Origin: Streptomyces sp. NBC_00620
Lineage (GTDB): Bacteria > Actinomycetota > Actinomycetes > Streptomycetales > Streptomycetaceae
Reading direction: 5' to 3'
Assembly (NCBI RefSeq): GCF_026341825.1
Contig: NZ_JAPENY010000001.1
Span: forward strand, 1,860,001 to 1,924,000
Length of the DNA stretch: 64,000 nucleotides
A program made the position numbers and the translations under genes. The notes beneath the pieces are model-generated. The model saw nothing but the letters and a program-made list of their open reading frames with translations, did not search any database and was not told where the DNA came from. Every line of letters starts with the position of its first letter. Within the stretch, counting starts at the first letter, position 1. This document shows positions 34,733 through 43,320 of this stretch, one piece after another.

Positions 34733-35418
34733 AGCGGTCGCAGTAGACGGCAAATTCCTGCCTGGCGCGATCCGCGCCGACGGCCGCCGCTTCCACCTAA
34801 TCTCCGCTCTGCGCGACGACGGCATAGTGCTCGCCCAGCGTGAGATCGACACCAAGAGCAGCGAGATCCCCGCGTTCCACTGCTGGAGCGGCTGGACCGG
34901 ACCGGCGCGATGGTGAACTTCGACGCGCTGCTGACCCACACCGACCGCGCGAAATACCTGGTCGAGGAGAAAGACACGCACTACATCGCCGCGCTCAAGG
35001 GCAACTATCCGAGCCTGCACGCGCTGGTGAAGAACCTGTCACAGAAGGAGGTGCTGCTGATGGGCCGCACCCCGGCCACCACTCACGGCCGTAACGAGAT
35101 ACACCGGTGCCCGGGCTGCCGTTCCTGTGCGCCGGCCAGCACCGCAGATCGTCTGCCGACTGCGCACCATCCGCACCGGGAAGGTGCCAATCGAACGCGT
35201 CTACACGATCATGAGCCTGACAGCGCACCAGGTGAACGCTGCTGACCTGGCGAAACGCGTTCGCGGGCACTGGACCATCGAGAATCGTGAGCACCATGTC
35301 ACTGCGGAATCTGGCCATCAGCCCACTCCGCTTGGCCGGGAATTACAACACCACCGAGGGCTTGCGTCATCAAGGGCGGGACACGACCAGGCCGCCAGCC
35401 GCCCTCGGACTCACGTGA
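34733..35418 (+). pseudogene. Degraded ISAs1-family transposase
   Basis: Fragments in several frames spell a typical ISAs1 DDE transposase: VAVDGKFLPGAIRADGRRFH, LISALRDDGIVLAQREIDTK, then in another frame TGAMVNFDALLTHTDRAKYLVEEKDTHYIAALKGNYP. They are followed by IVCRLRTIRTGKVPIERVYT, DLAKRVRGHWTIENREHH, and a C-terminus RNLAISPLRLAG ... GLRHQGRDTTRPPAALGLT ending at a TGA. At least three frameshifts separate them. It is a different lineage from the two ISAs1 copies at 39651 and 41961 and clearly older. It borders the TIR gene on its left. Confidence 0.8.
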
Positions 35419-35575
35419 CCATTCCGGCCGATCGCGAGAACGACGGATCCCCGGGTCCAACCGTATAGCTGGCCTCTGACAAGCCGATACGACGGGGAAC
35501 TACCCGGCTTTGTCCCATACCGCCGAGAGGCCTCTGCCAGTACGCTAGATCCCATGTGACCGAAGGGGGCGGTAC

Positions 35576-37693
35576 ATGACCAACGCAACTGATTCGTGGG
35601 AGTACGACGCCTTTATCAGCTACGCGCGATTCGACGAACAGACGCGCGGTTTCCTGACGGCCTTCACCACTGTTTTATGCGAGACTTTTCACTCGTTGAC
35701 CGGTCGGCCGCTGAGGATTTTTATCGATACCGTTCAAATTCCAGTCTCATCATTATGGGAAACACAGATTCTCCACGCTCTGCAGCGCAGTGCGACGTTC
35801 ATCGCCATTCAATCGCCCTCATACACCACCTCCACATGGTGCGCACGGGAGTGGGACACCTTTCTCACCTTGGAGAAGGAGCGTAGGTTCGAGTACGAGC
35901 TACTACCTTACGAATCCCTTGTGTTCCCGGTCCGTTACATTTCCACGGGGCTTGTATCAGCGCCCGGGCCGGATGCCGCCCGAAGAATCAAGGAAGCCCA
36001 GACACGGCAGTGTGTGGACCTGACCGGTATCGAACCTCACGACCCACATTTTGCTGCGCGCATCACGGCGCTGGGCCGTGACCTTGTCACCATGCTGGAA
36101 AATCTGGCCCCCGGGCAGCGCCCCCGTGCGCAGGACAAAGAGAATGGGGAGTCGTCACTCCGCTTCGGTGCGTCACCAGAGGCCGAGGTCCCTCTTGTCA
36201 CCACACATCGCGGCCCGGATCAGCGTCGATTTGTCGAACATTTGATCGAGGCCCGATCGGTCACGGTTATCACCGTGTCCGACGACGCGCTGCCGGATCT
36301 CATAGAGGAAGCAGCGTTCCGGAAGGCGCGGACCGCCGAGGGATTCTGGGATCACCTGCACGTGGTTTTCCCCGATAATTCCGTGCTGCCATTCATCAAT
36401 GACGGCCTCAGCGCAAGCTTCCCCGATCGAAATGCTGCTCTCGTGGAGCGCAAGTACCGTGTTTGGCAAGTGCGTCGGCGCCTCATGTCGTTGTTGTTAC
36501 GTTACGGTCGGCTGGGTCATTGGGCAATTTCGCTCTACCCTTTCGCCCCGCCCTTCATCGGGGCGTTGTTCTCGATGCCCGACGGTAGGCAGAGCGTACA
36601 GCTCTCCATTTCCCGACCCAAGCTCGAATCCGCCGAAAACTTGCAGGTAAATTTCGTTGACCGAGTGGACCACTACTTCGAGCAGGCTTTCCGGGAAGTG
36701 GTCGAGTCAAGTCGCGAGGAGCATGAGATTGTGCTCGTCGGAGAGCCCTCGCCCAGTACGCGCGAGTTTCGATGCAGTGGAGCGCGGTTCAGACGCAGCG
36801 TATTGGTAGACGGCCAGGAAAGCGGAGACTGGCTGGCGGCCCTGGTCGCGATCACGTGGAGGAGGGGCAGATCCGGTGTCGAGCCGCTGCTGCAAATCAA
36901 CACTCCGCGCACGTCGACCCGAGAGATGGGGAAGATATCCCATGTGAGCGGGTACATCAATCAACGGGATTGCGCTACCCCCGAGTCAGTCGCCGAAACG
37001 CCGTCGGATAACTCAGTATTCCTCGTCTCCGAAGTGGCGGCCCGGACGGCTCTCGATCGGGAACTCCTGCAGGACTTCGGAATCTCGGAGTGCGCCAATC
37101 GGGCCGAACTGGTCGATGCCCTCAATTTCTATTACCCAGACAAGGAGAACCTATTCTTCTACCTGTTCGAGCAGCAACTCCCCAACGAAGCGAGATATAC
37201 CGCTGAATCACAGATGCTCCCATGGAGGATGGACGATCTAGTGACCATCAGGGAACACCAGGTGTACTCCAACGTTCTGTCGGTCTGCAGGAACGAGTCA
37301 CTGGAATCCACTCAGCGCGACGCCGTCGTCCACGTTCTCTGCCTGAATCTGCGTCTCCATGGGAGACACGATGCCGCAGAATCCCTTGCCAGAGAGATGA
37401 GCGGGCCAAGGGTGTCCGACGAACTGCTCGCACGGTTCTCCGCCGCCCAGGAACAGACCAAGCGTTCCAGACGCTCAGCACAAAAGACGATCTACATCAC
37501 TGGAATCGCAGGACTGCAGTATCGAGCATTCTTCACGCATCTGGTACCGACTTACGAGCGCATAGGAATACCTGGCGCCCACGATCTACTGTCCGCGATC
37601 CATGCCGACGCATCGAGAGGGAATGCACTTGCGGAGCTAGCCGAAACCTACGACAACCGCGAATTCATGGAATCTCTTCCTCTGGAAGTATAG
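35576..37693 (+). CDS. TIR-domain protein with large C-terminal region of unknown function
   Basis: 705-aa protein. Residues about 8-165 form a TIR domain: YDAFISYARFDEQTRGF, BB-loop-like IFIDTVQIPVSSLWETQI and IAIQSPSYTTSTWCAREWDTF, where E92 sits where NAD-cleaving TIR domains carry the catalytic Glu. The rest has no fold I recognise; a block with RRLMSLLLRYGRLGHWAISL and PFAPPFIGALFSMPDGRQSV lies near 310-345. Ribosome site GAAGGGGGC. GC and third-position bias are visibly below the core genes, suggesting transfer. The methyltransferase starts 15 bp after its stop with its own GGGAGG, so they are an operon. Probable NADase or scaffold in a defence-like module. Confidence 0.8.
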   Translation: MTNATDSWEYDAFISYARFDEQTRGFLTAFTTVLCETFHSLTGRPLRIFIDTVQIPVSSLWETQILHALQRSATFIAIQSPSYTTSTWCAREWDTFLTLEKERRFEYELLPYESLVFPVRYISTGLVSAPGPDAARRIKEAQTRQCVDLTGIEPHDPHFAARITALGRDLVTMLENLAPGQRPRAQDKENGESSLRFGASPEAEVPLVTTHRGPDQRRFVEHLIEARSVTVITVSDDALPDLIEEAAFRKARTAEGFWDHLHVVFPDNSVLPFINDGLSASFPDRNAALVERKYRVWQVRRRLMSLLLRYGRLGHWAISLYPFAPPFIGALFSMPDGRQSVQLSISRPKLESAENLQVNFVDRVDHYFEQAFREVVESSREEHEIVLVGEPSPSTREFRCSGARFRRSVLVDGQESGDWLAALVAITWRRGRSGVEPLLQINTPRTSTREMGKISHVSGYINQRDCATPESVAETPSDNSVFLVSEVAARTALDRELLQDFGISECANRAELVDALNFYYPDKENLFFYLFEQQLPNEARYTAESQMLPWRMDDLVTIREHQVYSNVLSVCRNESLESTQRDAVVHVLCLNLRLHGRHDAAESLAREMSGPRVSDELLARFSAAQEQTKRSRRSAQKTIYITGIAGLQYRAFFTHLVPTYERIGIPGAHDLLSAIHADASRGNALAELAETYDNREFMESLPLEV

Positions 37694-37708
37694 CGATAGG
37701 GAGGCCGA

Positions 37709-38380
37709 GTGCCGGAAATAAGGGAATTTTTCGATGCCTCTTATGGCAACTCCGAAAGATACTGGTGGCGGCAAGCCCACCGGTATTCAACCGATCCCGA
37801 CGACCACCCTGCATCGCTCATGACCCAGTCGATACTGCGCTGGGCGCGTCAGAGGCCACCCGGGCGTGCCCTCGACATCGGTAGCGGGGAAGGCACCGAC
37901 GCCATCAGACTCGCCCTCCTCGGATGGCAGGTCGAGGCTGTGGAACTGAGTCGCGTTGGGGCCACCAAAGTCCGCCGCTTCATGCGTGAGGTCGGGGTCG
38001 AGGTGACGATGCACCACGCCGACATTCGCGATTTCACACCTGCCCACTCCTTCGACCTCGTCGTGTGCAACGGCGTCCTGCACTACATCAAGGACAAGTC
38101 CGCAGTGTGCAAGCAGATGCAGGACATGACAACGTCAGGTGGCATGAACGCCGTGTCGCTATGGAGTACGTTCAGTCCCGTTCCCCAGCCACACCAAGTG
38201 GTCCCGACTTTTCCCGATGACGAGCAGGGTGCCGTCGTGGGCGCATACAGTCCATGGCGGAAGGTCCTGCTCTATCTGGAGAGAAACAAACAGGAAGCCA
38301 GTCATCACGATATGGGCGAACACGCCCACAGCTTCATCAAGATGATCGCGGAGAAGCCGTTCGAGGCGAGCCGCTCATGA
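37709..38380 (+). CDS. SAM-dependent class I methyltransferase (TehB-like)
   Basis: 223-aa methyltransferase. SAM-binding motif I ALDIGSGEGTDAIRLALLG at 54-72 with acidic E79 after the second strand, then MHHADIRDF and FDLVVCNGVLHYIKD. The C-terminal part SLWSTFSPVPQPHQVVPTFP and HSFIKMIAEKPF resembles TehB-type small-molecule methyltransferases rather than DNA or rRNA enzymes. GTG 37709 follows GGGAGG. It is the second gene of the TIR operon. Its last 6 bases overlap the stop of the convergent NUDIX gene, so the two genes are packed tail to tail. Substrate unknown. Confidence 0.82.
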   Translation: MPEIREFFDASYGNSERYWWRQAHRYSTDPDDHPASLMTQSILRWARQRPPGRALDIGSGEGTDAIRLALLGWQVEAVELSRVGATKVRRFMREVGVEVTMHHADIRDFTPAHSFDLVVCNGVLHYIKDKSAVCKQMQDMTTSGGMNAVSLWSTFSPVPQPHQVVPTFPDDEQGAVVGAYSPWRKVLLYLERNKQEASHHDMGEHAHSFIKMIAEKPFEASRS

Positions 38381-38869
38381 TGGATCCTGAACGGCTTTCA
38401 ACGCCTCGGCAACCATGGGAAGCGATCGGTCGACGAAACTCGTCACCAGCATCGCATCTCGCTCCCGGCTGAGCCGGTCGAGACTAAAGTGCTCCACACG
38501 CGCGACTTCGGCCTCTTCAATCTTGATGGGGCCGTCGTACGAGCCGAGGAAGACTCCAACCATCTCACGGTCAGCCTCTGAATAGAAGTTTCCCACTCGT
38601 TGGCACTTTGTTTCGATACCGAGCTCTTCGTGGAGTTCCCGGTGCGCGGCCTCCTCGTAGGTCTCGCCCGCATTTACATGGCCGGCCGCCGCCCCCGACC
38701 AGTACAAGGGGTAGGCGCGTTTCGTGGCAGCGCGCTGATGCAGCAGCAGCTCCCCGCGAGCATTGTGCAGCATCACAAACGCGACACGACAGATCAGCCC
38801 TTTTTCTTCGATCTCGCTCTTCTCGGCTTGTCCAATGACCTCGTCGTCCGTATTGACGATATCTCGCAT
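38375..38869 (-). CDS. NUDIX hydrolase (IDI/YfcD-like)
   Basis: 164-aa NUDIX protein. A complete Nudix box GX5EX7REUXEEXGU is present at residues 63-85 (GHVNAGETYEEAAHRELHEE then LGI). The preceding LLLHQRAATKRAYPLYWSGA and the N-terminal DEVIGQAEKSEIEEKGLICR match the isopentenyl-diphosphate isomerase-like/YfcD branch. ATG 38869 has GAAGAGGATC upstream; the longer frame to 39055 lacks a site. It hydrolyses a nucleoside-diphosphate-X compound. Beside a TIR gene, NAD-derived or ADP-ribose-type products are attractive substrates, but that is inference. Convergent with the methyltransferase gene. Confidence 0.85.
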   Translation of the reverse strand: MRDIVNTDDEVIGQAEKSEIEEKGLICRVAFVMLHNARGELLLHQRAATKRAYPLYWSGAAAGHVNAGETYEEAAHRELHEELGIETKCQRVGNFYSEADREMVGVFLGSYDGPIKIEEAEVARVEHFSLDRLSRERDAMLVTSFVDRSLPMVAEALKAVQDPS

Positions 38870-39073
38870 TGATCCTCTTCGAGGTGGTGAGTCAACGGCC
38901 CGGCGTGCGTTCGACACGGCGCAGCCTAGCAGTGACAGATGGTCAACATTCATGGATCGCCTCCGTCTTGATGTCAGGAAGGAGCGGTAGGCGTAGACGG
39001 CAGCAGGCACTCCGCCCACACCGTCTCTCCCCCAGGCCGGAAGGGGCTCCGGCAAGATTTTCGTAGGCGTAGA

Positions 39074-39640
39074 TCATCCCGATCCGGTGGTCGACCGGTC
39101 CGCATAGAGGCGGTGGAGGTGGGCGATCAGGACGACTCGGTGGCGGAGGAAGGGGACACCGGAGCGTCCTGCCATCAGACGCTTCTGGAGTTTGACGTCG
39201 GTGATGCGGCCTTCGTTGGCGCCGGAGTTGTAGGTGGTGGCAATCCCTTGGGCAACGGTTAGCGGCGGGGGGCGCCAGTCCGCTGTGGGAGAGCTCGTCA
39301 AGCCAGAACGGCAGGCATGAGGCGTCGCGGCCTTCGAGTATGCCAGCGAACCAGGTCGTAGGTGAGCTTGGGTTCCGGACAGTGCCCGAGGAGCCGGTGC
39401 AGGCGGTGGGAGACATGAAGGCCGCGGTGGTCCGGGTGGGTGGTGATCCAGCGTTCGGCCTCGCGCGGAGAAGCCGGGCGCTCGCGGGGCTGATCCAGGG
39501 GCAACCCGCGTAGCAGGGGTGCGACGGCCACCTTCACGCGCTGATAGTGGTCGAGATATCCCTTGCCAAGGAGTTCCTGGTAAAGATTCTTGGCACTGTG
39601 TTCGCCCTAGTCCAAGCGTTGTTGCAGGTGGTCGAGATGG
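39074..39640 (-). pseudogene. ISL3-family transposase remnant, interrupted by composite transposon
   Basis: C-terminal part of an ISL3 transposase in broken frames: LDPHLDHLQQRLD, AKNLYQELLGKGYLDHYQRV, then ITTHPDHRGLHVSHRLHRLLGHCPE, FAGILEGRDASCLPFWLDEL and TTYNSGANEGRITDVKLQKR with LMAGRSGVPFLRHRVVLIAHLHRL. The reading frame changes at least twice. At its N-terminal side it stops abruptly at 39640 where the 10-bp duplication and the ISAs1 end begin. Sequence beyond the transposon (from 42578) does not clearly continue the protein. Confidence 0.8.
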
Positions 39641-39650
39641 GGGTCCAGGG

Positions 39651-40985
39651 CAGGGCTGTTCCAAAGTCCTTTGATCTCCGTGTAGTTGCTGGTCATGGGG
39701 CCAGGCCGAGGAGGTCGAGGGGGCGGGTGAAGGGCTGGTAGGACATCTCGCGGAGTCCGGCGGCGATGCTGGTGTGGCCGTGCTCGCGGAGCTTGTTGAT
39801 GGCGAGGTTGCGCAGGGTGGCCATGTTCTCCGGGCCGTATCCGGTGCGGACTTGGGAGCGGTCCTCGTCGAAGGTGACATCGCGGACGAAGTGCAGCCGG
39901 TTTTCGATCACTCACTGCGCTCTGGCGAGCCGGGCGATCTTCTCCGGGGACGCCTGGCGGCTGGTGAGATCGGTGATCACGTAGACGGCCTCGCGGGTCC
40001 GCTTCCCAGTCTTCAAGCTGGTCCGGTGCCGGGTGATCCTCGCGACCTGCGCGGCGTGCGGGAAGTCCAGCTCATCGGCGGTCAGCGCCTGCACGACCCG
40101 GGTCTCCTTGCGGCCGTGGCCCACGGTGCGGTCGTAGTAGTTCGCGGTGGCCTGCTTCCAGGGCAGGGTGCGCAGGTGCTCGTGGAGCGTGGGCCGGTTC
40201 TTCTTCACGGTGAGCGCGTAGTGCGCCTCCTTCTCCTCGACCAGGAAGACTGCGTGGTCGCGCTGGGTGTGCAGACCATCGGCGGTCACCACGACACCCG
40301 TCAGGTCGAACGGCGCCAACAGGGCCGCGAAGCAGGTGCTCTCATTCGTCTTGTCCGGCACTCGCAGCTGGGTGACGGTAGGCCGGTACTGGTCATCGCG
40401 GCGAGCAGGTGCGCGGCTGGTGCCCCGTCGTGGCGCGATCCGCGGGCGCTCTTGCCGTCCGCCGCCAGCGACTCCACCCCCGCCGGATCCTGTCCGGTCA
40501 GATCGGCCAGCCCTCCCGGGCAGACGGTGGACACGATCCGGCGGATCGTCGATCTGCTGGGCGCGATCCGCACGTTCAGTGAGGTCAGCGGGCGCGCACC
40601 ACATCGGGCCAGCGTCTGCTGCGGGGCGCTGCGGGCCCACTGCCCGATCGCCGCGTACGACAGAGCACCCGCCGCCACGGCCGACGCGGCGATCAGCAGC
40701 ACCGCCACGAACGGGTGACGCCGGCCCCGACGGCACCGCGGATCCGGGAGCCTGACCAGCCACTCAGCCAGCAACAGTCCCGAACGCCCAGTCAGCACAG
40801 GCGACTTGACGAGACAGACACGGGCAGACTGACGGCACATCGAGGCTCCGGTTCTGGACGACGACTTGTCAGGGTCATCCGTCCACAAGGGGAGCCTCGA
40901 TCCCTTCGTACCGGCCCCGTACGCATCGTCATCATGCCGTGACCAGCAACTTCACTTGATCAAACCGGACTTTGAAACAGCCCTG
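39651..40985 (-). mobile_element. ISAs1-family insertion sequence, copy A (inactivated)
   Basis: 1335 bp with imperfect terminal inverted repeats CAGGGCTGTTCCAAAGTCC (left) and the complement of CAGGGCTGTTTCAAAGTCC (right). Its transposase gene is broken by a frameshift and an in-frame TGA. Confidence 0.88.
39693..40840 (-). pseudogene. ISAs1 transposase, frameshifted and with internal stop
   Basis: From ATG 40840 (MCRQSARVCLVKSPVLTG) through SLAADGKSARGSRHDGAPAA the protein is in one frame. Near 40385 it must shift to continue TVTQLRVPDKTNESTCFAAL, TGVVVTADGLHTQRDHAVF and LVEEKEAHYALTVKKNRPTL. After LARAQ a TGA at 39912 interrupts it, and VIENRLHFVRDVTFDEDRSQ to LDLLGLAP follows in the same frame. 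The family is normally one ORF of about 380 codons. The same TGA is present in copy B, so this mutation predates the duplication of the element. Confidence 0.85.
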
Positions 40986-41213
40986 AGGCACGTCCCGGCA
41001 GCCCAAACCTCATGGCCTCTGCGAGATAGGCTCACAGAATTCTCGCCCGAGCATTCGATTCATAACTCACAGGCGCACCAAAATTACCATGACGTAGGGA
41101 TAATCATGAAAATGCGCTAAAAGGGGGATGCGGATTCGGGCCCGGCACGCATACCCTGACCACTCCGCCACATAACTGGATCACCCTGTACGGCAGCGGA
41201 GGGTATCGACCTC

Positions 41214-41873
41214 ATGACCGGCGTCCTACCTGCTCTCCTTCTCACTACCTACATCGTTGGATTCCTTCTCTGCATCGGCGTTGCCGTCGACGTGATCACA
41301 CGGCACCCCTATGACTGGATGCGAACAGGATCGAGCCAGAAGTTCCGAATATTTTTGATCTTTGCACCACTGGTGACAATCATATTTCCCATCGGCCTCG
41401 CGACAGGTATCTTCTATCTTAGAAAAGTACGCCCCCTGCTGACCCTTAATGCACGTGTCGTAGTCAGCAAGGGCTGGCCAGCCGTACCGAGAAGGCCGAT
41501 TATGGGCTTGAACTGGGCTTGGCACGGGCTTCGGACCTCACGAAAAGTGAAAGCCATCCTATCCGTGGGAGGCGCCTTTTTTCTTGATTCCCTGATTGTC
41601 TATGCGCCTCATACCCAGGAGAGCACTTCACGATGGTCCACCTACGCCGCCCTTGTGTTTCTGTGGCCCATCTTCTTCTTCGCAAGCTATCTAGCTCTCG
41701 GCTTTGCTCAGATACTCTTGCATCTCAATATGGGCGTTCCATTCTTTAATTCGAATGAATCATTAGCCTCGAATCAAATGCAGGTTTTGGAACAAAAGGA
41801 GTACGATCGTCGAGCCTCCGAGTTCCACAAGCGCCAATTTCCTCAGGCGGGCTGGAACCAGAAGCCATGGTAA
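41214..41873 (+). CDS. Polytopic membrane protein, transposon cargo
   Basis: 219-aa protein of unknown function carried between the two ISAs1 copies. About four hydrophobic segments: 5-27 (ALLLTTYIVGFLLCIGVAV), 45-68 (IFLIFAPLVTIIFPIGLATG), 115-131 (AILSVGGAFFLDSLIVY) and 142-168 (YAALVFLWPIFFFASYLALG). It has a hydrophilic C-terminus. Codon use is much less GC-biased than in neighbouring Streptomyces genes, pointing to an outside origin. ATG 41214 follows CGGAGGG by about 12 bp. It is the only intact gene of the cargo. Confidence 0.65.
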   Translation: MTGVLPALLLTTYIVGFLLCIGVAVDVITRHPYDWMRTGSSQKFRIFLIFAPLVTIIFPIGLATGIFYLRKVRPLLTLNARVVVSKGWPAVPRRPIMGLNWAWHGLRTSRKVKAILSVGGAFFLDSLIVYAPHTQESTSRWSTYAALVFLWPIFFFASYLALGFAQILLHLNMGVPFFNSNESLASNQMQVLEQKEYDRRASEFHKRQFPQAGWNQKPW

Positions 41874-41960
41874 ACCGGCTCATGACGAGATGTGACAATT
41901 CCCGCTACCGGTGGAGACCTTCCGTGCAGCCAGTTCCTCGGTGAGGTTGGCCTGGTAACT

Positions 41961-42567
41961 CAGGGCTGTTTCAAAGTCCGGTTTGATCAAGTGAAGTTGC
42001 TGGTCACGGCATGATGACGATGCGTACGGGGCCGGTACGAAGGGATCGAGGCTCCCGTTGTGGACGGATGACCCTGACAAGTCGTCGTCCAGAACCGGAG
42101 CCTCGATGTGCCGTCAGTCTGCCCGTGTCTGTCTCGTCAAGTCGCCTGTGCTGACTGGGCGTTCGGGACTGTTGCTGGCTGAGTGGCTGGTCAGGCTCCC
42201 GGATCCGCGGTGCCGTCGGGGCCGGCGTCACCCGTTCGTGGCGGTGCTGCTGATCGCCGCGTCGGCCGTGGCGGAGAAGATCGCCCGGCTCGCCAGAGTG
42301 CAGTGAGTGATCGAAAACCGGCTGCACTTCGTCCGCGATGTCACCTTCGACGAGGACCGCTCCCAAGTCCGCACCGGATACGGCCCGGAGAACATGGCCA
42401 CCCTGCGCAACCTCGCCATCAACAAGCTCCGCGAGCACGGCCACACCAGCATCGCCGCCGGACTCCGCGAGATGTCCTACCAGCCCTTCACCCGCCCCCT
42501 CGACCTCCTCGGCCTGGCCCCATGACCAGCAACTACACGGAGATCAAAGGACTTTGGAACAGCCCTG
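41961..42567 (+). mobile_element. ISAs1-family insertion sequence, copy B (internal deletion derivative)
   Basis: 607 bp, nearly identical to both ends of copy A but lacking about 730 bp of the centre. The join is GTGGCGGAGAAG, formed from GTGGCGG and GGAGAAG with a two-base overlap, as in microhomology-mediated end joining. It keeps both ends, so it can still be a substrate for a transposase supplied in trans. Confidence 0.88.
42106..42525 (+). pseudogene. Deleted ISAs1 transposase
   Basis: N-terminal MCRQSARVCLVKSPVLTG to AVLLIAASAVA is joined directly to EKIARLARVQ, the shared TGA, and VIENRLHFVRDVTFDEDRSQ to LDLLGLAP. The catalytic core (DDE residues of the middle part) is gone, so no transposase can be made. 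Confidence 0.85.
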
Positions 42568-42660
42568 GGGTCCAGGGTGGAGGGACGCCCGGGTGAACGT
42601 TACTTGGCTCCTTAGAACTCCTAACGAAATGAGTGTTGGAGAACGGTAGGCTCGGTGGGC

Positions 42661-43008
42661 ATGAGTCAGAGCGGTTCGCAAGCGGCGGCATTCTTCCGAG
42701 ACGTCCGCCAAAGCAGCGTGGTCTGGCTTGTCCGGGACGACGACGGAAGTCCGACTCACCTCTCTGCGGACGGCACGCGAAGTCTTCCCTTCTGGTCGAC
42801 CTCGCCCCGCGCCCAGAGGGCAGCAAAGATCTGGGGGCATGGGCTCCGCGTTGAGTCCATGCCCTTGGACACCTGGTGCGATCGCGTACTGCTCGATGCC
42901 GCCCGGGATGGACTCGTGATCGGCATCAACTGGAGCGGGCCGCGCCTGGTCGGCTGGAGCTTCACCCCAACGAAGTTCTTAGCCGGCTATCGGCGGCTCA
43001 CACAATGA
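42661..43008 (+). CDS. DUF2750 protein
   Basis: 115-aa protein opening MSQSGSQAAAFFRDVRQSSV and with VWLVRDDDGSPTHLS, LPFWSTSPRAQRAAKIW and PLDTWCDRVLLDAARDGLVIGINWSG, which together match DUF2750. Function unknown. ATG 42661 follows a TAGGCT box by about 9 bp, so a leaderless transcript is possible; GTG 42655 is in frame. It lies between the composite transposon and an IS5 remnant. DUF2750 proteins are scattered through streptomycete accessory regions. Confidence 0.75.
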   Translation: MSQSGSQAAAFFRDVRQSSVVWLVRDDDGSPTHLSADGTRSLPFWSTSPRAQRAAKIWGHGLRVESMPLDTWCDRVLLDAARDGLVIGINWSGPRLVGWSFTPTKFLAGYRRLTQ

Positions 43009-43017
43009 CCTGAGTTC

Positions 43018-43265
43018 TCAGTGGGTGATCAGGCAGCAGGCGAGCTTGAGGAAGGCTTCGTGGATGTCGGCTCGTCTTTCCCAGCGGATGCGGAGCTGGC
43101 GGAATCCGTGTAGCCAGGCGATGGTTCGCTCGACCACCCACCGGTAGGTGCCCAGGCCGGTCCCGTGCAGGGTTCCGCGTCGGGCGATGGTGGGAACGAT
43201 GCCGCGGGCGCGGACCTGGTCGCGGTAGACGTCGTGGTCGGCGAACTTGTCGGCCTCTGTTCCCA
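43018..43265 (-). pseudogene. IS5-family transposase C-terminal fragment
   Basis: ADKFADHDVYRDQVRARGIV, PTIARRGTLHGTGLGTYRWV, VERTIAWLHGFRQLRIRWERR and ADIHEAFLKLACCLITH are the C-terminal quarter of an IS5/IS1647-type transposase including its DDE Glu region. The rest has been lost at a junction near 43265-43325, where a short inverted repeat GGGCTGAC/GTCAGCCC (43302-43323) lies beside the integrase remnant. Confidence 0.82.
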
Positions 43266-43320
43266 ACAGCCTTACAGCCGGACCGAGCTCGCGGACTTGT
43301 GGGGCTGACTGAGTGGTCAG

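Larger units (their letters stand above)
39641..42577. mobile_element. Composite transposon: two inverted ISAs1 copies around cargo, with 10-bp target duplication
   Basis: GGGTCCAGGG occurs directly outside both outer ends (39641-39650 and 42568-42577). Inside are ISAs1 copy A (39651-40985, minus) and copy B (41961-42567, plus), in inverted orientation, with identical outer ends CAGGGCTGTTCCAAAG. Cargo is 40986-41960. A perfect 10-bp duplication at the two outer ends, and none at the inner ends, shows the whole unit moved as one. It inserted in an ISL3 remnant. Confidence 0.88.

Noticed and set aside
35407..35422. CACGTG at the end of the ISAs1 remnant as parS
   Set aside because: Flanks do not match GTTT/AAAC; it is a bare hexamer at the transposase stop.
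39905..39920. Programmed stop-codon readthrough at TGA-GTG in the ISAs1 transposase
   Set aside because: A frameshift elsewhere in the same gene makes simple decay more likely; the recoding idea would need active relatives with the same TGA.
42578..42660. N-terminal continuation of the ISL3 transposase to the right of the composite transposon
   Set aside because: Translation of the sequence joined across one target copy meets a stop within a few codons in the expected frame and gives no ISL3-like text, so it is not annotated.
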